The translations under genes and the position numbers were made by a program. A model generated the notes under the pieces. The model saw only the letters and a program-made list of their open reading frames with translations. It did not search any database and was not told the DNA's origin. From positions 9,300,001 through 9,364,000 of the forward strand of contig CM075103.1 of the NCBI GenBank assembly GCA_037576195.1: a stretch of 64,000 nt of DNA, given 5' to 3'. Source of the DNA: Phytoseiulus persimilis (lineage: Eukaryota; Arthropoda; Arachnida; Mesostigmata; Phytoseiidae). Positions 24,121 through 35,916 of the stretch are shown here, in pieces. Position 1 is the stretch's first letter. Every line of letters starts with the position of its first letter.

Positions 24121-27100
24121 CTTCAAACCATTCATCGCGAAATTGGGCGCTCCGAGGGAAGTTTCAATCAAATTTCGTGTTATGGTGAGCGATTCCGTCG
24201 AGTGTCTTGAACTTCGGATTGCGGCTGACTTTTTCGACCAAGCAACCGAAGAACGAGCCGGTTCTCAGCTTGGACGTGGGCTCCAGGGGTTAAAAGACGT
24301 TGTACAGTGAGAAACGGCGAGAACGAGCCAACCAAGATCTGCGATTCTTCCCAGAGGTGCAGTCTAGGTTTCTCCTCCTCTGAGAATGCTTTGTACTGTT
24401 CATTGAGGGTGGCCATAGAGGAACATGCATTCAAATCCGAGAAAGAATAGAGCCTACACCATCGACGGACCGAGCTCGAGTTTGAGAGTGAAAAATGTCG
24501 CAACGCACGAGCTGCTGGAGCTGTTGATTATCTTTCCCAAAACTCGGAATCGAGTGATGCTGGGAACATCGGGTCCCACTGCTCCCGAGAGGAGACGCCG
24601 CGACCCGGATGAACTAAAGTCATCCAGATCTTGGGGCACGTGATTCACTGTGGAAAAGCTCAAGAGTGCTCAAATGCATGCTCAAATCGAAACCACTCGG
24701 ATGACGCGAGACATTTGGCAGACGAACGCTTCCAACTCAAACATGAGGGTATTTCAGAGGGTAACCGGCTGTCGTCTCGTTCGCATTGCAACCGTACCAG
24801 AATGAGGTTTCGAAAGACACAACGTACGGTGGATGAAAATCTTGAATCGGTGGAACATTCGGACTCGGCTCCCCATGTGATGAAAAAACTCCAATCGTGC
24901 ATCACAACCGGGGTCAAAAAGCGCTCAATTCGCGGGAAATGCATGAACGACACAAAAATGACAAAATATCGCTCCGATCTGTCGTATGCTGCTGTTTCTG
25001 CTCCAAAATTCGCTGGTCACTAGAAAACGAGGTTGGCTAATCGAAACCGCCGCGTAAAAAGGGTATTAACGCTCACGAATTTCGGTGATTTTTCAACCAG
25101 CCCTTCTTCTTCTGGCTACTTCCGAATTCCGATTCTTCTGGCTGATATAGCACCAACAAGATGGCAAGATGAACGCATTGCATGCGGTAGCGGCAAGCCA
25201 ACGAGAAAGCGAAAAAGAAGAATCTGAGAGAACCGCCGCGGAGGTTCATCGCCGAAAACGACATCAACAGCCCCGTCTAGCTGGTCGTGATCCTGGCCAC
25301 CATCAATGTGGATCATCGATTCGAAACCTATCACAATGCTGGCTGAGAGGAAGATTCGAGTTTCTTCTGGGTGTGCGGTCGCGCCCGGGGGCGTCGGGTT
25401 TCGGTGTACTCGAGCCGCTGAGCCGGAGTTTCCGATTCCCGGTCGACCCGTTTTCGTTCGAGATGAATGATCGGGATGGACTAGAAATCGATTGCAGATT
25501 ATTATTGAAAAACGAAAACTTGTAATCGGCGCAAAAATGTTCGAGGTAGTTGTTGATGAAGTTGTTATTTCGACTTCGATTTCCATTCCAAGACGTATCC
25601 TGTCAGGGATTGTGGCTCCTTGCTGTGTGAATCATAAACGGGAAAATGAAAACAATGGACAGTTTATATTGGGGTCCAATGGAGCGTTTCCATGTGCTGA
25701 GTTTTTTGCTCCTGCTTAACAATAATTGAGTGCTTTCTTGTGTCTCACGGATATCAAGCACTACGGTTCTGCTTCTTACGACTGATTTAGGGCACAAAAA
25801 CCAACAAGACGAGTAGAAAGTCGTGCTTTTCCTGAACCTCCGCGAGTTTTCTTCCAAGGGGAAAAATCTGATGCCATTCCGGGCTTTGCCCGAGGATTCG
25901 ATCAGTTCCAACAAGGAGTTCCAAGTCGGCGTCCAGAGCGCTGCTTTCCTCTCTGATCCACTCTCCGGAGCTCGCACTCCTCCACTCTCAAAGCGCCATC
26001 GCGCACGGGAGCATCGGCGCTCTAACGCGTGAAAATCATAGCCTCCCGGAAATTCTCCGAACTCACAAAGTCAATCCATCGTTTCGAGAGGTTCGACTTT
26101 GTGATGCCGTCCCGACAGCTGCAGATCAGCTGATACGCGCGAGGCGTCGTCAGTCCACCAAGCAAAACGTCCAACGAACGCTCCGGCGATGCATTGCTAG
26201 GGCAAGAGAGCGACAATGACGTCGACCAGTTATCCGGTTAGCGTCTAAAAATTTTTCGTTGACAACTCAACGCGGCTTGGCAGCACCCTCGAGTCGAGCA
26301 TTTCCGCGCAGTGCGGGTTTCGCTCCGAAATCTCGGCCGTTTCTCAGGCAGTCTCAACCCCGGGACCGTCCTATTTCGGGCTGGCGCGTGGTCCTCTCTC
26401 AGAGAAGCGTCGACATGATTGTGGCAATCATTGCTGGCGAACTGTCAGAATTTGAAATGCACGGCGGTTGTTGATTCTGTAACATTGTTCATTGTTATGT
26501 GAAAAGCACGGCTGTTACGGAAGCAAGTGAAGGCGTTCGAGTCCGCCGCCCGCGTTCCAAAGTGCCTGCGGCCGCTGGCTAGGGCGACGTAGCTTTGGCA
26601 ATCGCCGACGACTCCGCCGCCGTGGTCGAGGTCAGTGACCCAGTCTCGTCATTGATGTATACTGGTCGCTCTGCGCAAGCTGCAAGGATCCGCTCGATGT
26701 GGAATTCAAAACGACCTACCACAATGGAACCGTGGAGGAATGTTACCATCTGCGCGAGTTTGCGGGAGCCTGTCTCGGTGGGAACGTCCTATGGAGGGAC
26801 TGTTCGGCGAAACCACTTGGAGGGAATCGAAAGCGTTGTAGGGGCCGTTTTCAAGGATTCCCTTCGACCGTCGGAGCGAGTCAGCGCCGTGTATGGCATC
26901 AAGTGCAGGGTTCCCAAGCAAATCGCTCGGAGAGTGGAAGGAATCCGTGAGAAACGCAACTCTGCCGGTCGTGATGATTTTTGTTGCTGTTGTAGTCGCC
27001 GGTTCCAGACTAAAGGTCGCCGCCGAGTTTGACATTCGAAATTCAGTCCGCCCGACAATGTCCCAGCAACACCGAGTCAGCCTTGGATTTCATCCTGCTC

Positions 27101-28192
27101 GAATTTCAAGGAATTTTATCCTCATGCCAAGTGTTTCCAAGCATCAACGACTGGAGGAAAGCGGTCGAGAGCCAGGTCGGTTACCCCTAAAACGCCAAAC
27201 GAACAACTTTTTTGGCGTGACTATCAATCGGTCATATTCGCTTATTTTCCTCCTCTGCGACCGCCACTTCCAGCATAGACTGGCAGATACGCAAAACGAT
27301 GAGAATTGCAAAAGTGTGAATAAAGATTGCGGAGTGCGAACGTGAATGTTTAGATATACGTAGTGTCATCACGAGCAAGCGTTGACCTCCGGTGCGCCAT
27401 AGGTATCCGTCGACGGGGAACGCTTCTTCCGCGAGAGAAGCCTCATACTCTTCCTTTGGTTTTCCGACACCAGAGAAAAAAAACACACACAATAGAGGAG
27501 CCTGTAAGAATGTGTCTTACAAGCTCCTCGAGAACGTCGTCGGCTGGCGTTGCTTTTACTGCTGTCAGCTCTCCCGCCGATGTCGACACGTTACAATGCT
27601 TTGGAACATCGAGACGACCAAATACGTTCGAAGAGAAAGAAAGCAAGGGAGGAAAACGGAGAAAACTAGAGTTAACGAAAAACAGTTCGCACGTACTCCG
27701 TCAGTGAACTTAACGGACGCCCTCGCGCATTGAGCGGAGTCGGGGCGCCAGAACCGTGGAGTCTCGATTTCTTTCTCGCGTTTCCCCTGGCCCGAGAATC
27801 TGTCGTGCAGCACCCCGACCGAAACCTCGGAAACCGACGACGTGACCATCATCACCGACTGGATGTCATCCCGATATGCCCATACATAATGCGCATACAG
27901 ATGTTTGCCGTGATGGGACGTCCGCGTTCGTCCTCGACCCACCGATCAACTGAGACCCGGTCTAACAGAGGGGGAGACAGAGCTCTTTGATGTGATTGCT
28001 TCTGCGAAACCGAACAACCCCTTCCACGAGGATGTAGCAGCAGTAGAAGCTTAGGAGGGCGGCGGCGGCTGGCGAGGCTGCCGCGTCCAGGGCTTCTCTC
28101 TTCATTTTAGTCGTTCAGATCGGCAATCTTCGAAATTCTGCGATTCCGCTGGTCGACGACGACCTCCCGGACCTGTTGACCTCGAAAAGGCA

Positions 28193-28217
28193 TTTAAACT
28201 TGGCGCCATTTTTAAAG
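28193..28217 (-). repeat. 25-bp dyad element, copy 2
   Basis: This is an exact reverse-complement match of 1828-1852. On the plus strand it reads TTTAAA, CT, TGGCGCCA, TT, TTTAAA, G. It lies in a gene-poor stretch. The continuation TGCC beyond the outer TTTAAA is shared with the degenerate third copy near 54231. Confidence 0.7.
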
Positions 28218-28876
28218 CGACCGTTTCGCCGGCCCGGTCGCTGATGCGGTACCCTTTATGCTCTCCACATATGGCGGCAGATGGAGGGGATCGTTCACTC
28301 GACAGATATCGACAAACCAATTTGGAAGCTATCAAAAGCTTGCGTCACTTGAAACAAGGGGCTTCAACACTCGTGATTCACTCCGTGGCGTGGTCAGCGA
28401 TAGGTGAGAGAAAAAAAAATCGGTTTTCGGGCTCGAATCATTCGTGGGAAGAGTCGGATTTGTCTCTGGAGAGTTCCCCGGGGGACGGTGCATCGTTTCG
28501 TCGCTCGCTCTGGAGACCAGGGCTCCGAGCAGGAGCATCGAGGCAAAAAGAATGCTTCGCTACGGGAATGGAAACTCCGCTCGGGCTCGGGTTGAGTCGA
28601 ATAATTCGTCGAGTATAATTGTTTTGCCGCGGCTCCTCGTTCCCAACAGGTCTCGAAACTAACCGGTCATGAACTGGGGTAACATTTCGGAGCCGGGTCT
28701 CGAACACTTGTTCAGGACCAGTTGAAACCCAGCCAGCCGCCGCCCATTCTCAAACGGCAGTCGGGCGCCGCCAGCTGATTTTCACAAGAACCTACTGGTA
28801 GTGGGTTTTAGCCGAGCTGGGATGCCCCACAATGCTGAGACCGTTGGACGCTTTCTTCTGCAGAGACTCGGAGGAA

Positions 28877-28903
28877 GGTAGGCAGGCGGGCGGGCAGGCA
28901 GCC
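28877..28903. repeat. GGCA/GGCG repeat
   Basis: Tandem GGCA and GGCG units. A shorter GGCA run follows at 29081-29096. Confidence 0.75.
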
Positions 28904-31900
28904 GGGCTTCTTCGGCTGATGCCGATGATGGCCATGGTGGCGGTGTTGTTGTCCCCATTTCTCGTGCGTTCCATTCTTCGAGTCTTTCTTGGGTTGACCA
29001 GACGGAGTGACGCAGATCAAGAGTAGCTTCTGAGCTCCCTGTATTCAATGAAGCCTCGGTGCCAGAGGTCATATGGTGTGGGGGGCAGGCAGGCAGACCC
29101 TTTTGCTTGCTGAACGGTTGCGACAGATGTCGTCGCATGAGATCGTCAGCGTTTTGGGGCATTTTCGAGAGCGATTTGAATCGGAGATTCTCTCGAGCTC
29201 CGTGCTGGAAACTGATTCCATGCGGGTCTGACATGGTTCTCGCTCCGGAAGAAAATTCTCAGGCGGACGCGGGTCGCTTGGAGACAAGAGAAAAGACCGA
29301 GGAATTCTCCCGCCACTCTCGGCGGAATCAAAAGTCAGAGCTAGGACTTCGCCGCTCGAAATTCGACAGGGAACACGCCACTCGACGGTATGGTGTTTCA
29401 AGGCTGCGCTTCGAGACGGCTCATTGGAGCAATTGGAAGAAGGTTTCCCCCAAAATCTAGGTCACAAGAAACGGCAACCTGTTCTCCGTCTGGCCTACTT
29501 TGAGGAGTTACCAACAGCGCTCTTATAGAGGAAAACAAAGGGTGCGCTGAACCGCGTTTAGGCTGCTAACACACGCGCGAAGTAGTAACAAGCGGATTGG
29601 TGATAAATTCTACCGAGAACCCTCCACTCGGAGCCAGCTAACAACTTCGAGCGAAAGACCAGATCGCGTTCTCGACGTTGTTCTGGCTCAGACCCATGCT
29701 ATATCATCAACATACAAGTCAATGTCCAATCAAGTCTGAGAATTTCGGATGTCGGCGCACCGCGTTCCCTCGGGGCAACGTCCCCGGCTCGATTTGTGAA
29801 CTGGAGGCGATTCCAGACGCGAGTTTGGACTTTGCGTACCGAATCGCGGTCTGGATGCCGTGCTCCATTCTAGTTTCATGTCCGCGATCCCGCTCTGCTC
29901 CAGAAAAGGACGATACCCATTGATCATATCATTTGTTGAAAATTTGTTGCGCATTCGAGACGTCTCGCGAGTGCGTGGGAACGCTCAGAATCAGTTGCTT
30001 CCCCGGTCGGATGGATGATGCTGAGATGGACTCTTGCATCGCCGGAAATCTGACACCTCGGGCGGAAGAGTTTCAAAGAAGTCTGTCCAAGGAGAGCTGG
30101 CAATCACCTGACAACAGCCCGTCCCGTTACGGTTACACGACACTATCCAGCGAGAAAGCAGCTACTGCAATGCAACAAATGCCCGCAGCGCCTCGGACAG
30201 CCAGGGAGATGATCGCAGCTCGGCGGGTCTTGGTTTGGAATCCACAAGTGTCGTTCGTCCCACCCTGCACTGCAATCGTATACAGCTCAGGAATCATCGG
30301 TTTGTTTCACGAGTTTTTATGTCGATTCAGATCGAGCTAGCAGCTTCGAAGGCATTTTCGGGAGCACGCCTCCAAGAAAACGCAGACAGGTCTTGTGTGC
30401 GTGTGTGATGAAATGGTCCCGGCTCCATAGAACTCGGTGGGTGATTTCTCCGTACGCGGCACGGGACCCACTGAAAAGCCTTTGACTACGCGAACGGTCG
30501 CTCGCTAGGTCGATCGATCGGATGGATGGACGAACCGAGAGATAGATAGCTGGACGAGCCGAAGGAAGAATGGACTGAAAGAAACCACTCCCCCAAACCC
30601 TCTACAACCGAACCCAAGAGTTCAGACGAGATCAGCACACAGGGCACCTGTGAAGCGACATTCCATTCGGACAGATCTCGAGCGGCCAAAAATCGTTGTT
30701 GCAACCTGATTGCCCCCTTGTTTCGCTCGGCATTCGTCCCGAAACTGGAATCGACAACGACGCGGCTCCCACTGGAACCACGAGCGAGGGCTCCGAGGCG
30801 GAAGGCGTATCGGTCGGATCGCCACCTCTTCCCGTTCCACGCAGGCTCAGGATCCTCTTCGCCGCGCAGTTTTACCGGTCCGATTTCGCGGATCTACCGT
30901 GCAGCCTTGCGTGGGAGGGAACCAATCTGATGGAACAATCTGGCTTCAGAGCCGATGAGGAGGGGGACCTCCTCGATTCCTGATGGGGCTTGAGCGCGGG
31001 GGAAAGGTGCCAGCCCGAGCGGAACTTCGGGATGCGTAGGAGCGCACGCAGCTCCTTCGAGAACGGAAAGGAATCGCGGGCTCACCTGACATCGTTGCCC
31101 CTTGTCGATCGCGTTCGACGCCGATGATGGACCTATCGTCGGGAATGGGAATTGAGTCAAAAGCACGGACAATTCTGCCTGATCAGCTGACCGCGCGCAG
31201 CCGTTGTCTGCGCACGTGAACAGTAATTGGCATCCTGGCCAGAGGAGTGGATCGCAAGGAGCACTGCTCATTTCGAGTCGACCACCGCACTCCCCGACCA
31301 GCCTTTGTACTCGACGGAAACTGGAGAGAAAAGCTGATGAAACTCACGTTGTTCCGAAGCAATCGCTGTGTTTTGGTTTTTCATCGAGCCGGTCCACGGT
31401 TCGAACGGCGCGAAGTACGAAAATGGGAGAGAGGAACACGCGCCTAACCCCGAAAAAAAACTCCGGGAAAAGCGCATGTTGCATATGATCTTGCGAGATT
31501 ATCATAAAACCATCGGCGGCCGACACGTGAATTCTTCCTCCGACAAGGAAGCCGGGAGGATTGATAACCACCACCACTCGGCCTCGAGCGGTGATCGTAA
31601 CCCACCTCAGCATCGCAGCTCGCAGAGTCGCGACCCATGATCAGACCCCGTCATGTCGGGATTTGCGCTGATGCCCTCCGTATTCTCTGCCGCCTGCCCA
31701 CTCGTCCAGTGGACGGACCGACCTCAAGTCTAGCCAGCGGTCAAACAAACGACTCTTCTATCCGCTGTATGACTGAGCAGACAGGAATTCTGGAATCCAT
31801 TCCGGACGACCACCACCGCCGAAAGCATTCCTTACGCATACGATCCGAGGGCAAGAAAATTCAATGAGCCACCGCGGTTCCCACAGAGATAGTTTCCCTG

Positions 31901-34075
31901 AGTGGGACAAACAGTTCTCTCCCTCTCGTTTTTCTCTGCGTGAGAAGTTATTCAACCACGTGGAAATGATCGGAATTCCTTGCCATCTCCCTCCGGGAAG
32001 CGAGTCGGCTCCGAGAGCGCCTCCTCAGAGATCTTGAGCCTCAAGTCTTCCCGCGGCATGAAATCGGGAGTCAAGATTCGAGTTCGTGAGGACTTCGGAT
32101 CGTCGTTCCCGAACCGACTGACTGCCGACCTGACCGGCCGGCAGCAGAAGCGGCGATCGCCACCACCCAACTCCTCGAAACGACGGGCGGCGGCGGATCT
32201 GAGCCGAGAACAAACACGGCATTCGACGTCGCGGTGCTAGCAACAACTTTCTTCTATTTTCTCTGGTTCCCGCCGTCGTTGAACGTCATTCTCTCAGCAG
32301 CTGAGAGGTCCGCCGGGCCGGAGGAAGCCTCCGAACGCACGAAAGCCGCCGACTTCCCCCAAATTTTCATTTTTTCCGCCAACCGTAGGGCGCGCGCGCC
32401 AACTTCTCGGAGGCATCCGTGGGTCGTCGCCAACGCGAGATCAACGGTTCCCCCGATCTCTCCCTCACTCGTAGAATGCGCGCAGTCTTTCCCTCGATAA
32501 CTGCGCATCAAATCCACAGCCTCTCTTTGACTACACCATGTCATTCGACGGAAGATTGTGAACGTTCACCCGCGCTTTCTACATACGAGGCACTGTTGAG
32601 CCGTTTGGATTAAAGAGCAACCCTTCCTCTCGATGGAAAATACGTTGAGAAGAGGCGCGTTCCACAAACTTGCCGGTCGTAGGAGCTGATCGAGCGGACT
32701 TGAGTTCCCACGAACTCGGGCTCAAGACAGATCGGGACTGCTATTTTGATGGCTCTTTGAACTTGAGTACCTGCACGGCAAAAATGGTCAATTTTACCAC
32801 TATTTTTCGTGCGCAAGAAAGCAAGCGAGCAACCTGTTTCCTCTCTTGCGTTGATGCGGAAGATCTTCTCAAGCTAGAGTATGGCACGATTCCGACAACG
32901 TTCGATGATTGAAGTTATTCAAGTTGCCCTGCTCGAGTCGCCCAACGAATGAGGGATCAGTCGTCACGATGTCCTTCATGTAGTCGGTCAGTAGAAACCA
33001 TGAGCAATGGTTCGACTCCGTGGATAGCAGTGAGCGACGCGCCGGAGGGTGCGAAGTACCCGATTCTGCGATTCAAGAACTGCGACGCATCATAGTTCAG
33101 AAGCCGCATGAGCAAGGCCTATCGAGAACGTTCCAATAAATGAACTCTCGCATCTTTCGAGGTCAAATCTCGAGCCCGACGTCGCTTTGAGCACAAAGCG
33201 CAGATGCCAAGAAAATGAAGGAAACCACAAATGTTGACGTTATGACAATGTGTGGTTAGAGAGTCAACAAAAAAATTTCCGATCTCTTTTCTCTGACCAG
33301 CTTTGGAACATTCTTTCTACATCGGACGACCGCGCCGAGGCGTTGTATTCGTTTCATCTGGTTGTTTTCCTTGTTAACCTTCCGTAACTTCCTCCAGGCC
33401 GCTTTACTTGTGCATAGCGGCGCCCATGGATAAGAAAACGATTTCTCTGAATCGTGTACCGATTCTGTCGAGTCGGCCAGCCGACTGGAATTCAACGCGC
33501 ACAACCTAGATGCGATCCAGCCGAAACGGTAAACATTCAGTCGAGACGAAAACTCATGTCGGCTGCTCAAGAATGAAGTGGAGCATCATTTCCACTGAGA
33601 ATCATCCTCTAAATTCGCGGCAGGACCCTTCCGCATTATCATGCAGATTCTCTGGGGGGAGAGACAGCCGCCGGAATCCTGGATTCACCTACGGAATGTT
33701 TCCTTCCGAGGCTGGCAATGTGAGAATTGTGCTGCGGTGAGTGCGCAACGGTACTTCGCTCGCTCCACTCTCGAGCTACGCATTGGGCCACTCAACTAAG
33801 GTGTGGTGTCAAGCAACGCTAGAAGCAGAGTCGACCTTTGTCGTGGATCCGAGCGTTTTGAGTTTAAAACCTGAGGCTCTATGTCATCCTCACTGAGACC
33901 CTCGACAGCACACACAACGAACGGCCCCATCATTCTCGCCTCCGCTTCCTCGGAGTTTTGTTTCAAGCCGAGGAGTCTGCGCAAACTCCGAGGAGTCTCC
34001 CCCTTTTTTCACATCCTGGGAATGCGATTCAGTTCCCCGTCAGAACATAACGTGACATCTGACCAGATATATTCC

Positions 34076-34081
34076 TTTATT
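34076..34081 (-). other. Polyadenylation signal of POLG2
   Basis: TTTATT on the plus strand is AATAAA on the minus strand, about 170 bases beyond the POLG2 stop codon, the usual distance for a short 3' UTR. It is the first such hexamer noticed downstream of the stop. Confidence 0.55.
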
Positions 34082-34250
34082 CACATGAGCATTCTCCACC
34101 CATCTGTGATACTTTCGGGCCAAACAGCCGTTACGACTCGCGACTGTATCAGAACGAAACGTTTGACAATGTAAAGCTATCGAGGACAGCTTCTTAGAAT
34201 CTCCCTTCTCAACATCCTATTAACACGTCTGCATGAACACAGAGAACCGC

Positions 34251-35078
34251 CTACGAAGCCAACTTCTTCTCTAGAACCGGTCGGAGCGACTTCAGGTATG
34301 TAGCGAGGGTTATCGCGCAGTTGTTTGCATCGACTTTCTCTGACACCGAGGTATCTCGGCTCCTGAGTTCGACGTAGCCGTGCTGAACCGTGGATTCCGA
34401 GAACAGTACGTTGAAACAAACTCCCAACTCGTCACAGTCGGCGAAATAGCGCTCTTCCGCCCCCGGCAGGAGTTGGCCGCACACTGGTAGAACAGCAATA
34501 TCGAACTTCTTCAGGATCTGGATCAGGTTTTCCGCGTGACTCATCATGGCCGGAGCGGAAGCCCCTACCGACGCTTGAAACGGCGCTAGTTTGTAATGGA
34601 GCAGCAGTGATCGCCTGCTCTGCTCTTCGACGTTCGAGTCTTCCAACAGGCTCTTCACAGCTTCGTCGAGCTGAACCGAACACGTGATCAACCGATTCCC
34701 GCTGTCCACGGCGACGGTTTCCAGTCGGACGCTGTTCTTGTAGAGGATCGAGGAGCAGCCCTCCGCGGTGGAAACTTGGAACATCGTCGAGTCGTAACAG
34801 TGTCGCTTCCACCAGGAGCGTCTCTCGCGAATCCAGTGGTCGAACCACTGGATGCGAGAGGCTTTTTCGGGCACCACGAAATGGTGGCTTAGAGAACTCT
34901 CTTCTGCAACCGCAACACCCATCGGTTCCGCCGGCGCAGAAACCAGCGCCTCCAGGACGGTTCTGTCGCCGAGCACCGAGTGGGATCGCGGGGCGAAGAG
35001 GAACGAGTTCAACCATTGCATTCGAAAGTTGTGGCGAAGTCGAATCGGCAGCGAGGCCCTCAAGACACTCTGTGTCAT
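34251..35078 (-). CDS. POLG2: DNA polymerase gamma accessory subunit, mitochondrial
   Basis: Processivity subunit that binds the catalytic POLG subunit and clamps it on mitochondrial DNA in the matrix (family knowledge). The 275-residue product starts with an Arg-rich, acid-free stretch (MTQSVLRASLPIRLRHNFRM) typical of a mitochondrial presequence. Residues 60-135 match the central part of the family: VVPEKASRIQWFDHWIRERRSWW aligns with human VWFTPPRTSNQWLDFW...WW. Residues 160-275 are the class II synthetase anticodon-binding-like domain, with LAPFQASVG at 164-172, DELGVCFNVLFSEST at 216-230 and LRSRDTSV at 238-245. Human POLG2 is about 485 residues and the fly protein about 360, so the N-terminal aminoacyl-tRNA-synthetase-like half is mostly absent. 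The exon begins at 35081 after a CATTTCAG acceptor, so a 5' exon exists; if it codes, this model is N-terminally short. The stop is followed by a good AATAAA. Confidence 0.88.
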   Translation of the reverse strand: MTQSVLRASLPIRLRHNFRMQWLNSFLFAPRSHSVLGDRTVLEALVSAPAEPMGVAVAEESSLSHHFVVPEKASRIQWFDHWIRERRSWWKRHCYDSTMFQVSTAEGCSSILYKNSVRLETVAVDSGNRLITCSVQLDEAVKSLLEDSNVEEQSRRSLLLHYKLAPFQASVGASAPAMMSHAENLIQILKKFDIAVLPVCGQLLPGAEERYFADCDELGVCFNVLFSESTVQHGYVELRSRDTSVSEKVDANNCAITLATYLKSLRPVLEKKLAS

Positions 35079-35556
35079 TCCCTGAAATGAAGTTCGGACC
35101 CCGTATGAGCGAAGCTGTCCAATCACTCGAACAACAAATCGAAAACTACGACGGCGACGACGACAATTAGTTTGGCAACTCGCTGACAGATGTCGCGGTA
35201 CCGCCGGCACGGGGCAACGGCTCGGCAACGGTCGAAGCGGTCGGCTGCTTTTTCCAGAAGGAAGAGGAGAGAAACTTCGACTGGAAACACTGCGACCGGC
35301 AGCGTATCGAAGACTCGCCTGGAATTCGCGAGCAATATATCTCCATATTCCGAGGGTCTCCGCCAAATTGTCGGGTCAAGCGACGAAACGCGAAGCGGAA
35401 TCCAGCGTCAAAACACTGGCGACTGGATCCAGCGGGCAGTAGTACTTCATTTGCCTTCACGGAACGACCGTCGGTCGGGTCGGCTAGCCCGAACTGGAAA
35501 GGAGAGGCCCCTGGATGGTGGACTGCGGCTCGGTCGCTGCGAGAAGCGTCCGCCGC

Positions 35557-35566
35557 TATAAAAAAG
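35557..35566 (+). promoter_or_regulatory. TATA box of the small gene at 35617
   Basis: TATAAAAAAG stands 60 bases before the ATG at 35617, which predicts transcription starting near 35587 and a leader of about 30 bases. It lies about 480 bases from the POLG2 start on the other strand, so the intergenic region serves two divergent genes. Confidence 0.45.
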
Positions 35567-35616
35567 GCTTTTGCCATCCCGAAGCTTGCCATTCCGCCGG
35601 CGTAGTTCAAGACTAC

Positions 35617-35916
35617 ATGTCGTCGTCGTTCGGTAGCAGCGCGCTCGTCTATGCAGCCGCCGTACCTGTGGCCGAGCGGGCACAGGATGGCAAGCTGACT
35701 GTCGCTCGACTGATCGATCGGCTGACAGCCGATGACGATCAGCTGGAGGAGAGCAGTGAATTTTTATCAACTCGTTTCGAAAGCTGAACCTACCGAAGAA
35801 TGGGAAAGCCTGGCATAGTGAAGTGTTACTCCAAAGGAACCGCTGATTTAGCAGATACCGACGTAGGCGAAGCGGGACACCACGACGATCCATTGGACGA
35901 CGGCCTCACAATCTAG
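35617..35916 (+). CDS. Candidate 67-residue protein, two exons, unknown function
   Basis: Exon 1 is 35617-35755 and exon 2 is 35852-35916. Exon 1 starts at ATG 60 bases after a TATA box and reads SSALVYAAAVPVAERAQDG and KLTVARLIDRLTADDDQLEE, using the C/G-ending codons favoured by the firm genes. It ends at a GTGAAT donor in phase 1. The 96-nt intron closes at a TTAG or the overlapping TTAGCAG acceptor; both keep the frame, which would give 67 or 66 residues. Exon 2 encodes an acidic tail ending HDDPLDDGLTI and a TAG stop. The predicted protein is a short amphipathic helix plus acidic C-terminus, without a signal peptide or membrane segment. I recognise no family. On the opposite strand an Arg-rich frame with tolerable splice sites covers the same bases; it looks less like protein but is not excluded. 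Confidence 0.45.

Larger units (their letters stand above)
24121..34075. other. Ten-kb stretch without an assignable gene
   Basis: It lies between the YEATS2 5' end and the POLG2 3' end. It contains the second dyad element (28193), GGCA runs at 28877 and 29081, and many overlapping open frames. A Cys-rich plus-strand frame at about 26657-26838 (VYWSLCASCKDPLDVEF onward) and a minus-strand block ending at a CAG/GTGAGC donor near 31086 look most like exons. Neither could be linked to a start, a partner exon or a family. Confidence 0.4.

Noticed and set aside
30696..31271. Acidic plus-strand frame and a low-Arg minus-strand frame
   Set aside because: The minus frame has a good donor near 31086, but the two overlap, no partner exon was found and nothing identifies the product.
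35447..35893. Minus-strand Arg-rich frame starting MDRRGVPLRLRRY, resembling a mitochondrial presequence for POLG2
   Set aside because: The rest of the frame is Arg/Ser-rich low-quality sequence, whereas the plus strand has a TATA box, better codon use and an in-phase intron. POLG2 already has a presequence-like start at 35078.
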